Part shown: positions 46,801 to 50,341 of the stretch, piece by piece | How positions within the stretch are numbered: the first letter of the stretch is position 1 | How the letters are laid out: every line of letters starts with the position of its first letter | Source of the DNA: Leuconostocaceae bacterium ESL0723 | GTDB taxonomy: Bacteria > Bacillota > Bacilli > Lactobacillales > Lactobacillaceae | Length of the DNA: 64,000 nucleotides | Assembly: GCA_029392055.1 (NCBI GenBank) | Contig: CP113928.1 | Span: forward strand, 184,501 to 248,500 | Direction of reading: 5' to 3' | Position numbers and translations under genes: made by a program | Notes under the pieces: generated by a model | Told to the model about the DNA's origin: nothing | Databases searched by the model: none | Seen by the model: the letters and a program-made list of their open reading frames with translations, nothing else

Positions 46801-49008
46801 CAGTCCCAGTACCAGCCAGGCAAGCCAGTGACCGAGCAGGCCACTCAGGCCAAGGCCACCCTTAATGATCTGGCCAAGCAGGTTGAAGCCGCCATCGCTA
46901 CTGATCCAACTTTGAACGATTCACAAAAGGCTAGTCAGAAGCAGGCGGTTGAGGATGCCCTCACTCAGGCTAACCAGAACATTGGCCAGGCTACGACCGG
47001 TCAGGCAACCCAAGCTGCCGTTGATGCCGGTACCAAGGCCATTAATGCCGCCCACCAGCCTGGTCAGCCAGTCAGCGATCAAAAGCAGACTAGCCAGAAC
47101 CAGATTCAGGCGGCGGCCGACAAGGCCAAGGCTGCCATTGAAGCCGACCCAACCTTGGATGCTGCCGCTAAGGCCGCTCAGGAACAGGCCGTCGACAAGG
47201 CTGCTCAGGCTGCCAGCGATGCGGTTAACCAGGCTAAGAACGCCCAGGACGCTCAGCAAGCTGCTAACGATGGTATTAGCAAGATTAACAATACCCATCA
47301 GGCTGGTCAGCCATTGACTAACCAGAAGCAGACTGCCAGTGACCAACTGGACGCTGCCGCTAAGGCCGCTAAGGATAAGATTGCCAATGACCCAACCCTG
47401 ACCGATGCGCAAAAGCAGGCTCAGGAGAAGGCCGTTGACGACGCCGTTGCGGCTGCTAAGCAGGCCCTTAATCAGGCTGACACCGCCCAGAAGGCTCAGG
47501 ATGCGGTTAATAATGGTTTGTCCAAGATTAACGGTGCTTACCAAGCCGGTCAGACGATTGATGCCCAAAAGCAGACTGCTAGTCAGGCCATTACTGATGC
47601 AGCCCAAGCTGCCAAGGATAAGATTGATAGTGATCCAACCTTGAGTGCTGCTGAAAAGCAGTCGCAGAAGAATGCGGTTGATGCCGCTGCTAAGCAAGCT
47701 CAGGATGCCTTGAACCAGGCTAAGACCGCTGACGCCGCCAATGCCGCGGTTGCCCAGGCCCAGAAGGCCTTCGCTGCTGCCCATCAGGCCGGCCAGCCAG
47801 TCACGAGCCAGCAAAAGCAGGCTAATGACCAGATTCAGCAGGCCGCTGACAAGGCCAAGGCGGCCATCGACGCCGATCCAACTTTGACGGATGCCCAAAA
47901 GGCCGCCCAGAAGCAAAAGATTGACGCCATCGCTGCCGACGCCGAAAACAAGGTCAAGAACGCAACTTCTGCCGTTGACATTAACCAGGCAGTTAGCGAT
48001 GCTAGTCAGCAGTTTGCTCAGGCCCACCAGCCTGGACAGACGGTTGATAACCAAAAGCAGTCCGCTGGCGCCGTGGTTGACGAAACCGTTAAGCAGGTTA
48101 AGGCCGCAATCGATGCCGATCCAACGCTGACTAACCAGCAAAAGGCCGACCAGAAGGCGGCCGTTGATCAGGCTGCAGCTGCAGCGGCAACTAAGATTAA
48201 GGCTGCTACTGATGCCAACACGGTTGACCAGCTGCAAAAGCAAGCGGTTACCGATTTGATGAAGCTGCACACGCCAGGTGAGTCGATGGACTCGGCTAAG
48301 AGCCAGGCTCAAACTGATGTGCAAAACACTGCTAACCAAACTAAGGCTGCCATTGACGCCGACCCAACTTTGACCAACGCGCAAAAGGCTGAGCAGAAGG
48401 CAGCCGTAGATGCGGCTACCCAAACGGCCCTGAAGCAGATTGCTCAAAGTCAAAACGTTGACGCCCTCAAGCAGACCAACGCGCAGACGGCAGTGATTAA
48501 GCAGTCTCACCAACCTGGTGTCAGTCTTGACCAACAGCGTCAGGCCACTCGCGCAGCCATCCAGGCTGCCGGACAGTCGGCTAAGACCAACGTAGCGAAT
48601 AACCCTCAGTTATCCGCTGCCCAGAAGGCCGACCGCCAGGCCCACATTGATGCTGTGGTTGCCGACGCCTTGCTGAAGGTTACCAACGCCGAATCGGCAG
48701 AGGAACTGGCTCAAATCAACCGGGATGCCCAGGCCGCAATCCTGGACGCCCAAAACGTTGACCCAGCCAGCGCAAATATTCCTGATAAGCAGAAGCCAAC
48801 TGCTAACCAGCCACGCCCTAACCAGACCGTAGTACCAGCAGCACCACGTGCAAGCTACAGCTACCCAACGGTTACGAGTGCGCTGCCAAATACGGGTCGC
48901 CAGGCTGAAAGTATCAATACCCTTGGTATCATTAGCTTGACGCTGGCAAGCTTAGGCATGCTCCTAGGTGCTAGTTACAAGTCCCGTAAGCGTGACGATG
49001 AAGCCTAA
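22876..49008 (+). CDS. giant LPxTG-anchored surface adhesin with about 93 DUF1542 repeats (8,710 residues)
   Basis: One uninterrupted frame of 8,710 codons. The ATG at 22,876 follows AGAGGG and gives a KxYKxGKxW signal (KMYKSGKFW, residues 16-24) ending ASA|D near residue 44; a TTG at 22,801 is not a likely start. Then come a Ser/Thr-rich stalk (about 45-370), a pectate-lyase-like, beta-helix adhesive domain (about 378-825), MucBP-like segments (about 835-1,030), and from residue 1,110 to about 8,630 tandem 81-residue DUF1542 repeats, mostly three-helix-like with the core xIDxDxTLTxxxKxxQ. A short Pro/Asn-rich wall segment leads to LPNTG (8,670-8,674), a membrane helix and KSRKRDDEA. It resembles Ebh-type rods of staphylococci in architecture and should extend far from the cell wall to bind surfaces or host matrix; the ligand is unknown. 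It is monocistronic with its own terminator. Confidence 0.95.
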   Translation: MKNEHLINDDLRVHFKMYKSGKFWLVSGLGILGAGIGAGQNASADTTSTDQTNTEQTSNQAGTTNAQTVNLNQDQAEAQASASSSTSVSQSTSTSTLSSTSESTKASQSTSQSTIDQDQSKQSKSASESNSTSVADSQAGKSGSTQSGSAQSTGNQSTSTQSTSQGTTADQTQDDNDGLSLRDGDDTTSTGSTDSTSDSSAAAQSTSTSQSIVSSQSLATSQADSEQAVVKSQLSESKSTAVSQRTSTSLSTSTVVSESVVASASDSQSSTDQSLSTSTSAVQASLSASTSASLSTSTSASTSASISVSQAAVTVNSALDLSDSRAAFNSTTMNQSQADSLTASMSSSTSVSVSTADQVANIAKYKAQAQANGTYAEVSNWNDFQTAYNNNNISYIELSQDITNPDTASYNDLNWRNNSLILDGNNHTLNLGISALRTGVTNNPTTVVNGQSSGGSVLTVNNTNLVQWGIGANTNKTDAGQLGEPDAAIDAYNTQGSYGGWTYNLNNVSLSGPAGNTAAQNQQPHRLLDNEGGVVNMSGNVTANTRQEMVRISQVNVANGANITWNQTNGADSTGAPMFNFSYFAPAISVSNQSSTGYVHSMTVGDGASLTGMAQPAQGSSNVYAMIYGTYDTVLYGDNVNITQNNLGRFISTDLAGSDTYNGNNRYNRKLIFGKNLTVKATNLGSTGSIIRLLSGFADGSRIQSSVYFAPGLSLDLQSRNVPSVDQPLDYDGGNTMTIDSPRYLNLSLNDTNGNPISGTLFYLGNVNFNINNADLRIWTGLSNSSNTPNGSSHYVAKNISFNRSTVTITNVNNSTTTLNTGNIRQITTQNTGNRTININYVNQAGQVVATVPMDVSDTSKYYPGMQIPINTTQYAQTNMPAGYQWAVGNEIYSGAAKDAQSKGSPDTTADNGTADGQPNYAIVPNEGVTYTYNIYVYGNPETVQYQYVDRTTGKVLNSPLSNQTGNESMTNKVSANKGNIINWKDSYYTSTNVPTNYVYDTSTNAANPQPTTTTVGDNNQLVTIYVVGKQINETPRYQLTNGTTVGVTGGGTLTGRYGQTLSSLPVPTSGTNVFKSVTVNGQQVDPSQPYTFSATPDTIVYTYQAVADWKKDAIAEAQATAAQVKSDINNDPTLTTTDRTNEAKNTDTALAAAISKINSVTNNASSQSVRSQNITNIQATHTAGDSLDIQKSRANAKLTTVAQTTKDNISNNDALTSAQKQERTNEVDSALAQAKAAVNAAADADSVNQTEQTQEPKLLGYNQSETIDQLRQEHTDALNQVATDTKNAIDNDVTLTDAQKTSQKAQVDQQTSQYISMLPDDADGMDAVVSAATPKIKAQHTSGQDLATQQQNAVNQVNAEASQQSQAIDNDKTLTNADKQTQKQSLESTRQTAVNTINSAPNAQSVLDDKTNGLKQVDAVHQPGTDVATQRQNAENALKQKASDTDNQIDQDVNLTSKQKTAQKNAVSSSLQNGLTNLDKATDAQSISDAQKAATDDVASQYKQGKTLAQQKQDALNDLANTVSQTKSKINGDATLDNQAKSDQNGQVDSANTTATQTINNATDADSLDEDVANAKSQVAAKYQTGTPLTTQQQNAKDQLSQEAAKVKQAINTDTTLLDSEKQAQSAKVDTALQADQTKVDQATDAQGVEDAQKSGITDLDNQHTPGQDLTAQKQAKNSDLDSQAATVTNQIDQDATLTSDQKTSQKQAVTDALNNAKQTVTNASDAQGVADAHDQGVNKIKAAHQTQNSVSQQQNDAKQAIADKAQSTKADIAADNTLTSDQKQSQTSAVDQAVSTADSNIDKATNADDINTAKSNGLSSIVHTPASSVSDQQSAANQNLSNEANTTIQKIDQDATLTDDKKTQQKAKVNSDLSAAQGKVNQATDADGINSAEAAGKSAIDADYQAGESLDQQKQDAQKAINDAATAAQNQVNQEPTLTSDQKTAQVKKIQADQQQALTNVNNAQNAQTIANQKTAGVNTLNSDGQDKGDTIADQQTAAKNKLAQSASDAKNSIAQDPTLTQALKDQLSKNVDQATSDADSKISAATTADDINTAEQAGAGNIAGQTNQISSLASQLTDSKNALGKAAEDTKSAIDNDATLTSDQKTSQKTKVDNALQTAQNQLDAATDANGLTTATNTGTQNIKNQHQSKDLASDKADAQQAINDEATKVKAAIDSDKTLTDAAKTSQKANVDQTAQSVQTDIQNAQTADAVEQVQNDGITKVDQQHVPADLNQQVTDAKAAVNAAAQATNTQISQDATLDSAAKQAQQTAANQAASDAITQIGNATDAQGVEDAKNAGVSKVNSQYKTGTPVADQISAAKDQVNSAATAAKQTIDNDVTLDQNQKNDQKAAVDKAANDGLTNLGQQSNADGVESAQKQAVNTINGVHQNGEAVSDRKTAANNAIDAAVQQANDTIDSKTTLDNAEKADQKAQVKTAADQAKAAVNAVADAQGVENAQAAGVNSVSQVPQDGESLANRRTDAKSAVASQAQSTKNQINNDQALTTDQKTAQSNAVDAQVNQADTAIDNAQDAQAIEDARDAGKQNVASQYQQGNLTQEKQNASAALDQTASQTNQAIDSDDTLTDAQKTAAKNQVATDLSAAKAQVQSAQSADDVVSAQNSGTNKIKADHQQGDLNKQRQDAESDLAQKASDTKTAIANDPTLDDAAKTSQSNQVDQQLAAANQAVNAAGNADAIVSAHDTGVSNITKQHQANSQSVADQQTAAKNALTDKATAAKTAIDNDPTWTTAEKTSQKSKVDSAANTQIQAISQVSASDPKAAQTIEDAQKQGNTDIEAVENQHGTSVADRQSAANQNIDNEATKVKNDISNDATLTNAEKTKQSSDVDTAAATAKANINKATDAQSISDAQDQGISDVDAKHVKGSQSVDQQKSNATDALQAESTKVKNAINTDVTLTNDEKTAQSKAVDDAVSQATTNINSATDAQGITDSQNTGISKIDASHVSGKSIDQQKNDANSAVNNTANDTNTSINNDSTLDQNSKNDQTAAVNKAKSDAEKAISNAQAAQEIEDAKNSAQESIPKLHVPGKDITEQRSNGKATVQAEADKINANIDASQNLDSTTKAAQKAKVNNIVSASDSQLDGDTTADDVNKDVRAALGAIDLVGQQTSQKDALTAEANTQKADIDNDATLNDADKTTQKQGVDSALTQANNNIDNATDSGSVTSAASAGKTAIDAVHQPGKPVTDTQTAQKSNVDAAATAAKAAIDSDKTLTDAQKTDQKVAVDKAASDAKTNIDNATTAQAAQDAATQAEKTINAAHQPGQSVSDTQTAQKSAVDDAATAAKADIDNDKTLTDAQKADQRAAVDKAANDAKTAVGNATDAQSAQDAAQSGISKIKDAHQAGQSVSQTQTDQQNAVDQAATAAKADIDNDKTLTDAQKADQKAAVDKAASDAKTAVGNATDAQSAQDAAQSGISKIKDTHQAGQSVAQTQTQQKSAIDDAATTAKNKIDTDPTLDDAAKTAQKAAVDDAANKAKTAVDQATTAQAAQDAANQGTTNINDAYKPGQSLDSQKATQSKALDDAATAAKAAIDNDKTLTDAEKTAQKADVDQATNAAKTTVNNATTAQAAEDAVTDGTKQINAAHQQGQPVSDTQTKQKSAIDDAATTAENKIDSDSNLTDAQKAAQKAQVAKAASDAKTAVDNATDAQAAQDAANNGEKTIGGIYQPGQPIGNTQTQQKSAIDDAATTAKNKIAADNTLTDAQKTAQEAAVDQAANNAKTAVDQAKTAQQVQTATDDGINAINNAYQPGQPVTDTQTKQKSAVDDAATAEKNKIAGDNTLTDAEKSAQEAAVDKAANDAKTAIGQATTAQAVQAATDAGTQNIKNAYQPGQPIGDTQTKQKSAIDDAATAEKNKIAADNTLTDAQKTAQEAAVDQAAANAKEAVDQATTAQAAQDATTNGTKAISDSYQAGPSINDTQTKQKSAIDDAATTAKNKIAADNTLTDAQKTAQEAAVDQAAQAAKDKVSQATTAQAAQDAANNGTNAINNAYQPGQSVSQNQAAQKATLNQQASDEKTAIDNDTTLTDAQKTAQKAAVDQANSDAQTAVDNAQNAQDIENAVNTGNQKIKDAHQPGQSLDNQKTSQTQAIDDAATAAKTAIANDVTLDAAAKASQTAQVDKAANDAKTNVNNAANAQAAQDATNAGKTAVGQVHQPGKSVADTQADQSNKIDQAAAAAKTAIANDGTLDDATKAEQTAAVDKAASDAKTAINNTTNAQAAEDAATKGASAVANAHQQGQPVSQTQTDQKNQLDQAATAAKTAIDNDTTLTDAQKSAQKTAVDQDVAKAKANVDSATTAQAAKDAASQGTATINKDHQPGQSVTQTQTDQKNQIDQAATAAKATIANDATLDDATKASQEQAVDDAANKAKTAVDQASDAQGAQDAAQSGINTINGVHQPGKPVTSQKTDIQGQLQQAAETIKQDIDNDTTLTDAEKTAQKAAVDQDAAKATQNINQATTVQAAKDAESQGEAAMKADHKPGTSVDTQKGQANSALDNAGNNASSAVDSDPTLTDDEKSKQQAAIASAKQAAEQAIAAAKAAQDIENAKNKGTSDINNAHVPGKDIPTQQQNAEKAVQAAVDAANQAIDSDPTLTNAEKADQKNAVTGKQQAANESIQNSSNAQDILTNQNSSLNLINNTHTNGTSVADRQQAAKAQITQAVSQAKDAIDQDKTLSDAEKATEKANVDQAATQANDNITAATTAQGVLDAQQAGQTNINNQHQAGQDLNDRQTAAKQALQTAADQTDAAIDSDATLDNATKAAQKQAVAAKLQQANDAVANATTAQDILNQQSDGQKTIGDQHQPNSKSVADQQNDAKTALANAAQQTKDAIDADKTLTDADKQTQKSQVDSNLQTAEQNVVAANNAQAVEDAQTHGQSAITGAHQQGQDLADQQTTAKNAITTEANKTKSAIDNDTTLTDAQKTAQKANVDSAAAAAQSAIAAAPNAQAIKQAQTDGANNVDNEHQPQASLDQQRTAAKQTIADQANQTKAKIDADNTLTDADKASQKQAVDQAAQAADTKIDAAQDAQNIADATQAGQSSVTGSHQAGQTVDNQKQTATAAVNQAAAAAKATINGDDTLTDADKASQSQAVDQAASQANQNINQAGNAQAIADAQKQGETAVNGVHQPGKPVSGQKDTAKANLNQEVTKVKNAIDTDTTLTDAQKASQKQAVDDQAAKASTNIDNATTAQGATDAYNQGVTAIDQQHQPGQAVTTQKGQANQDIDNTGNTVSNAVKNDNTLTDQQKADQQAAIAKAKAAAAEAIAKAQAAQAIEDAKNQGTSDINKAHVPGATVDDQRANAKQNIQKAVDEANAAIDNDATLTDAQKADQKNQVTGDQQAANDALDKSTDAQSILNSQTDGLNLINQRHQSGDPVATQQDAAKSDLATAATAAKSAIDNDATLTDADKQSQKNQVDAAVQSGDTTIAATNNAQAASDAKDKAVSAVNAVHQPGQKVADRQAAAQSTLAAKANDVKNAIDNDATLTDAQKAAQKQAVDTTTQQEQNKLASAATAQSIDDTLAQAQTDVTNQHQAGPSLTDQQNTAKTALAKAVSDTKAAIDADATLTDDQKASQKQAVDQAAQAATDKINNSTQAQSLIDTNQQSIAGVKAVHQAQQPISDQQNAAKALVAQQANQTKAAIDADATLTDAQKTDQKAAVDQAANQLNGQIDAANTAQQIKDYTDQAGAQLNKNHQNGESVANRQTDAKSALDQTATSTKTAIDNDATLTDAEKTSQKQAVDQATAAAETAVSQAQTAQDIENATQQGQGKITASHQNGTAVTDRQNNAQAAAKAEADAQKKAIDADVTLNIADRTTQKAAIDQALQQADANISQAKTAQDVENAQAQAVKDLDAVHKNGEPVSQHQADAKQQVTQAVTAAKQKIEADPTLTTAQKQDQESQVDAAAEQANSKIEQTTDAQSAQDAGKSGAASVANVPQPGQNLPAQKAAAKAQLTAAVNQQKQAIAADITLTNAAQASQSAAVDAAAKQASDKIDSDQNAQAIQDDQNAGVNSINGVHQPGATVSDQGNQSKTNLLSAADRIKNQISTDATLDDAQKQAQTDAVNNALAQATDSVNKASTAQGVADAESAGTQAINSQHHAGEKLEDAKTDAKGEIANKLAAVKQAIANDATLDNAAQANQSAAADAAAQAANDQIAKASDAQGILDAKQSGEQSIGNQHQPAKSISDQQNDATTSIGQTATAAKAAIDADNTLTDDQKTDQKQGVDAAVQQANSTVNAASTAQSIEDAVKQADTNVTGVHKPGKSISDQQATAQAAIKDAAAQAKAKIDNDVTLDNAAKTAQKSSVDAEAAQADSQITAATDAQHIADAQSQGINKVISVQKSGDPVTTQQTKAAGEVDQAATQAKNQIETDPTLNDADKATQSSQVDQAVATAKQNIQNAQNSQDIEDASRAGQSAINAVPKSGEAVSGQQSDQNQALDNAAKDAKNTIANDPTLNNAQKQTQSDAVDQAVSQAKDAINAAKNAQSIQDAATKGEDAIKGVHQAGQPLTQTQTAAKQTVDDAATAANQAIDNDATLDDAAKASQKQAVQTAANQAKTAIDQTQNAQAAEDVAKNGADTVASAHQPGQPVTATQDAQKQAIDAAATQTKTAIDNDDTLDTAAKQSQKDAVDKAASQAKTNVGSATTAQAAEDAAKAGVDQVAKAHQAGQPVSQTRDAQKQAVTAAANAAKDTIDSDPTLTDAEKTSQKNAVDAAATKAADNITAASNAQAAEDAATNGQSAIKAVHQPGKPVTDTQTTQKAAVSDHANQVKKDIDNDATLTNDQKQSQKAAVDAAAKAAQDAVDNATTAQGAADAAADGQKKMDAQHVVGTPINGQQSTAKQAVTNAVTAANQAIDTDPTLTSQQKADQKAAVQKAADAANQAIAQATDAQSIQDLTQQGQTNISKAHQPAQSVADQQTAAKQAMQNAGDKAKQQIDSDPTLDNQEKAAQKNQVDAAVKAAQTDLGQAADAQSIADKQAQAEQNINNLPKSGKSLADQRTDADNAIDQTASAAKQTIATDPTLNDQAKSDQQAAVDKAANDAKTAVSQANNAQDIEDATSHGQANVNAVHKGGQSLTDQKAAATTALTQAANDAKAAIDADPTLTTAEKNSQKATVDQDNQQASAKVSQANDAQDIQNEQAAGTQAIKQVHQAGKSVTDRQSAASDSLNNLAKQAEDAISTDKTLTDAQKATQTQAVKDALAKAQDAVNKAADAQGIQDAETSGAQAINGSHQAGEKLEDAKTDAKDAVDTKANQIKASIDADPSLNQAAKTAQKNAVDAAASQAKDKIDTATDAQAIQTARDNGTTDMGNQHVAGTPVKDQQTQAATKLTNSADQAKAAIDADPTLTDAQKTAQKQAVDDAAKAASDNLAKAQDAEAIEQAVANGQKAITDSHQPGQSVDQAKTNQENALDDLAKQAKAAIDGDNTLTDAQKKAQDAQVDEAVAKAKQSIGDAKNAQDIQTAVDQAKSDISKVHQPGQPVDQQKQSATNAVTDAANKAKAAIAADPTLSADQKKAQTAAVDQAAADAQKQIENAKDAQAATDAVNEALNKINGAHQAGPSLADQKKAAEDAVDQAADKAKAAIDADPTLTDAQKQAQKAAIDKAAQAAKDKINAATDADGINQGQSGADNAFQQAHQPGQSVDNQVKAQQANLDAVVAQTEAAIKADNTLSQADKDAQTKQVATLAKQYGDQISSAKDAQTAQSAYQTGAKAIQDAHQPGQPITEQTQQAKANLNAVATRVKNQIAGDQTLTDAQKAAQSQAVDEVTASANQALSQAQNADDAQSIVTKSTADIESQYQPGQPVTNQVQTAKSQLNSVANDTDQAIDNDDTLSDADKAKQKQAVQQALTTGNQNIDQATTAQAASAAYQAGATAIKAAHVQGQPVTQQQSVAKANLTDVASQTTAKIKADQTLTDAQKQTQSQNVATALQKATAAIDQAQTAQAATTAAQNGTQDIQSQYQPGKPVTEQATQAKATLNDLAKQVEAAIATDPTLNDSQKASQKQAVEDALTQANQNIGQATTGQATQAAVDAGTKAINAAHQPGQPVSDQKQTSQNQIQAAADKAKAAIEADPTLDAAAKAAQEQAVDKAAQAASDAVNQAKNAQDAQQAANDGISKINNTHQAGQPLTNQKQTASDQLDAAAKAAKDKIANDPTLTDAQKQAQEKAVDDAVAAAKQALNQADTAQKAQDAVNNGLSKINGAYQAGQTIDAQKQTASQAITDAAQAAKDKIDSDPTLSAAEKQSQKNAVDAAAKQAQDALNQAKTADAANAAVAQAQKAFAAAHQAGQPVTSQQKQANDQIQQAADKAKAAIDADPTLTDAQKAAQKQKIDAIAADAENKVKNATSAVDINQAVSDASQQFAQAHQPGQTVDNQKQSAGAVVDETVKQVKAAIDADPTLTNQQKADQKAAVDQAAAAAATKIKAATDANTVDQLQKQAVTDLMKLHTPGESMDSAKSQAQTDVQNTANQTKAAIDADPTLTNAQKAEQKAAVDAATQTALKQIAQSQNVDALKQTNAQTAVIKQSHQPGVSLDQQRQATRAAIQAAGQSAKTNVANNPQLSAAQKADRQAHIDAVVADALLKVTNAESAEELAQINRDAQAAILDAQNVDPASANIPDKQKPTANQPRPNQTVVPAAPRASYSYPTVTSALPNTGRQAESINTLGIISLTLASLGMLLGASYKSRKRDDEA
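23008..23985 (+). repeat. Ser/Thr-rich low-complexity region of the giant adhesin
   Basis: About 325 codons dominated by Ser, Thr, Gln and Ala in short SxS/STS runs (e.g. SQSTSTSTLSST), with a small acidic island (DDNDGLSLRDGDD). It resembles the stalks of serine-rich repeat adhesins, which are commonly O-glycosylated. No glycosyltransferase lies in this window. Confidence 0.8.
26203..48770 (+). repeat. tandem array of about 93 repeats, 243 bp each (81-residue DUF1542 units)
   Basis: The DxDxTLT-type motif recurs from near 26,263 to near 48,592; that distance divided by 243 gives about 92 steps. Equivalent points in distant units are separated by whole or near-whole multiples of 243 bp (for example 486, 2,190 and 3,402 bp). 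A typical unit starts HQPGQSV..Q and contains IDNDxTLTDAQK, AVDxAA and NATxAQ. A few units are irregular, such as one with an SASDPKAAQ insertion near 31,200 and aberrant early units near 26,640-26,860. Confidence 0.95.
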
Positions 49009-49032
49009 TCGCTGAATCTGATTGCTAAGAAG

Positions 49033-49070
49033 AGACCCCCACGGAAGTGACTTCCGCGGGGGTCTTTTTT
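49033..49070 (+). terminator. strong terminator of the giant adhesin gene
   Basis: A 15-base stem (AGACCCCCACGGAAG / CTTCCGCGGGGGTCT, one A-C mismatch), loop TGA, then a T run. It ends the giant message 25 bases after its stop codon. Confidence 0.93.
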
Positions 49071-49208
49071 GTGTGCTCTTAGTAAAAATTTCTGGTGCTC
49101 CCTGATTTCAAAACCTAGTCTCGGTGCGGGTGCTGTAGCTTAGAAAGGTACATCCCCAGTATTTGTCCCTGGCTAAAATCGCGGTTCCTTTTTAGCTTAG
49201 CCAAACCT

Positions 49209-49214
49209 TATAAT
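49209..49214 (+). promoter_or_regulatory. -10 element of the PAP2 gene
   Basis: A perfect TATAAT, 30 bases before the start codon; the only -35 candidate is a weak TTCCTT at 49,185-49,190. Confidence 0.5.
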
Positions 49215-49244
49215 GGAGGCATAAAAAGAAAGGAAGATTTGCCG

Positions 49245-50225
49245 ATGTCTATTTGGGAGAGCTCCAATACTGGGGCGTTGATTCAAGACACACGTAACCG
49301 CTTTGTGACAACCACTGGGGAGAAGAAAACACTCACAACTTTCTTAATTATTGGTTTTGCCGTTTTACTTTTTGCTACTTTCTTTGATAAAAACGTTAGT
49401 TCAACCGTGATGGATCAGAACTCGATTTTTGGAAACATTTTCCAAAACTATGCTGATCAAGGGGCTAACGTTGTGCTCTTTGCTGCCTTTGAAATCTTGG
49501 CCTGGATTACCTGGTTCAAGGTTCAGGGGAATGTTTTACGATATGCTATGACGGCCAGCCTGCTAGCGATGGCCTTAAATCAAATGCTAGCTGTGTTAAT
49601 GGATATGTTAAGTTACACGTTTTCAATGATTCACAACATTGAAAAGGGGCGCCCAATGGGGATGGCTAACAACACTGCCGCTGTTGCCAATTACCCAGAA
49701 GCGCTCCGTTGGAGCTTAGCAATCGCATTAACACTTTTTATTTCTATTGCTTTTTACTACTGGATTGGTCGCAAGGGTGCTAGCGACCTGAACTACCTGC
49801 TGATGGCCGCCCTGGTTGGGATTGCCCTGGTACTGGCCGCTACGACGACTATCAACGAAATGAAGGTCCTCTGGGGCCGCTTCCGTCCTTACGAAATGGT
49901 TAACCACATGAGTAACTTTACTCCTTGGTACCACTTAAACGGGAAGACGGGGCATAACTCCTTCCCATCTGGGCATACCATGTCTGGTTGGCTCTATCTC
50001 TGGTTAGCGTTCTTCGTGCCACGTAAGAACATCAGCTGGCAGAAGGTGATGGTTTACTTTGGGATTGGTATGGGTATCCTGACCGGTCTTAGCCGGGTTC
50101 GGATTGGCGCCCACTGGCTTAGTGACGTGACCGTTTCTAGCCTGATTGTTGGAACCATGATTTTCTTTGCAAGCCGGCTTTTGCAGGCCCACTACATCGA
50201 AAGTCGTCACAGTGACGCTGCCTAA
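49245..50225 (+). CDS. PAP2 superfamily membrane phosphatase
   Basis: A 326-residue membrane phosphatase. The three parts of the PAP2 catalytic signature are present: K-x6-RP as KVLWGRFRP near residue 206, PSGH in SFPSGHTMSG near 242, and SR-x5-H-x3-D as SRVRIGAHWLSD near 285. Five to six hydrophobic segments surround them. Such enzymes hydrolyse lipid phosphates such as phosphatidic acid or undecaprenyl diphosphate at the outer face of the membrane. The ATG at 49,245 follows AGGAAG by 8 bases; a TTG six bases earlier is less likely. The gene stands alone between two terminators. Whether it recycles undecaprenyl diphosphate or acts on lipids cannot be told here. Confidence 0.92.
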   Translation: MSIWESSNTGALIQDTRNRFVTTTGEKKTLTTFLIIGFAVLLFATFFDKNVSSTVMDQNSIFGNIFQNYADQGANVVLFAAFEILAWITWFKVQGNVLRYAMTASLLAMALNQMLAVLMDMLSYTFSMIHNIEKGRPMGMANNTAAVANYPEALRWSLAIALTLFISIAFYYWIGRKGASDLNYLLMAALVGIALVLAATTTINEMKVLWGRFRPYEMVNHMSNFTPWYHLNGKTGHNSFPSGHTMSGWLYLWLAFFVPRKNISWQKVMVYFGIGMGILTGLSRVRIGAHWLSDVTVSSLIVGTMIFFASRLLQAHYIESRHSDAA

Positions 50226-50239
50226 ATTTATTCAAAAGA

Positions 50240-50266
50240 AAAACAGCTTATGGGGCTGTTTTTTTG
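50240..50266 (+). terminator. terminator of the PAP2 gene
   Basis: Stem AAAACAGC (50,240-50,247), seven-base loop, stem GCTGTTTT (50,255-50,262) and T run. Confidence 0.85.
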
Positions 50267-50341
50267 TGGCCTAAATTTTTGCAATCGGGGGGCCGAAAAG
50301 ATAGAGTAGTACTTGATTAACGGTATTTGTAGGAGGTTAGC

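Noticed and set aside
46921-48534. Another long minus-strand frame (537 codons) and many shorter ones inside the giant gene
   Set aside because: Same cause: shadows of the repetitive coding frame, recurring at about 243-bp steps.
26203-48770. Regular 243-bp periodicity considered as CRISPR, satellite or minisatellite DNA
   Set aside because: The period is a multiple of three, lies wholly in one frame, and units differ mainly at synonymous positions, so it is a protein repeat.
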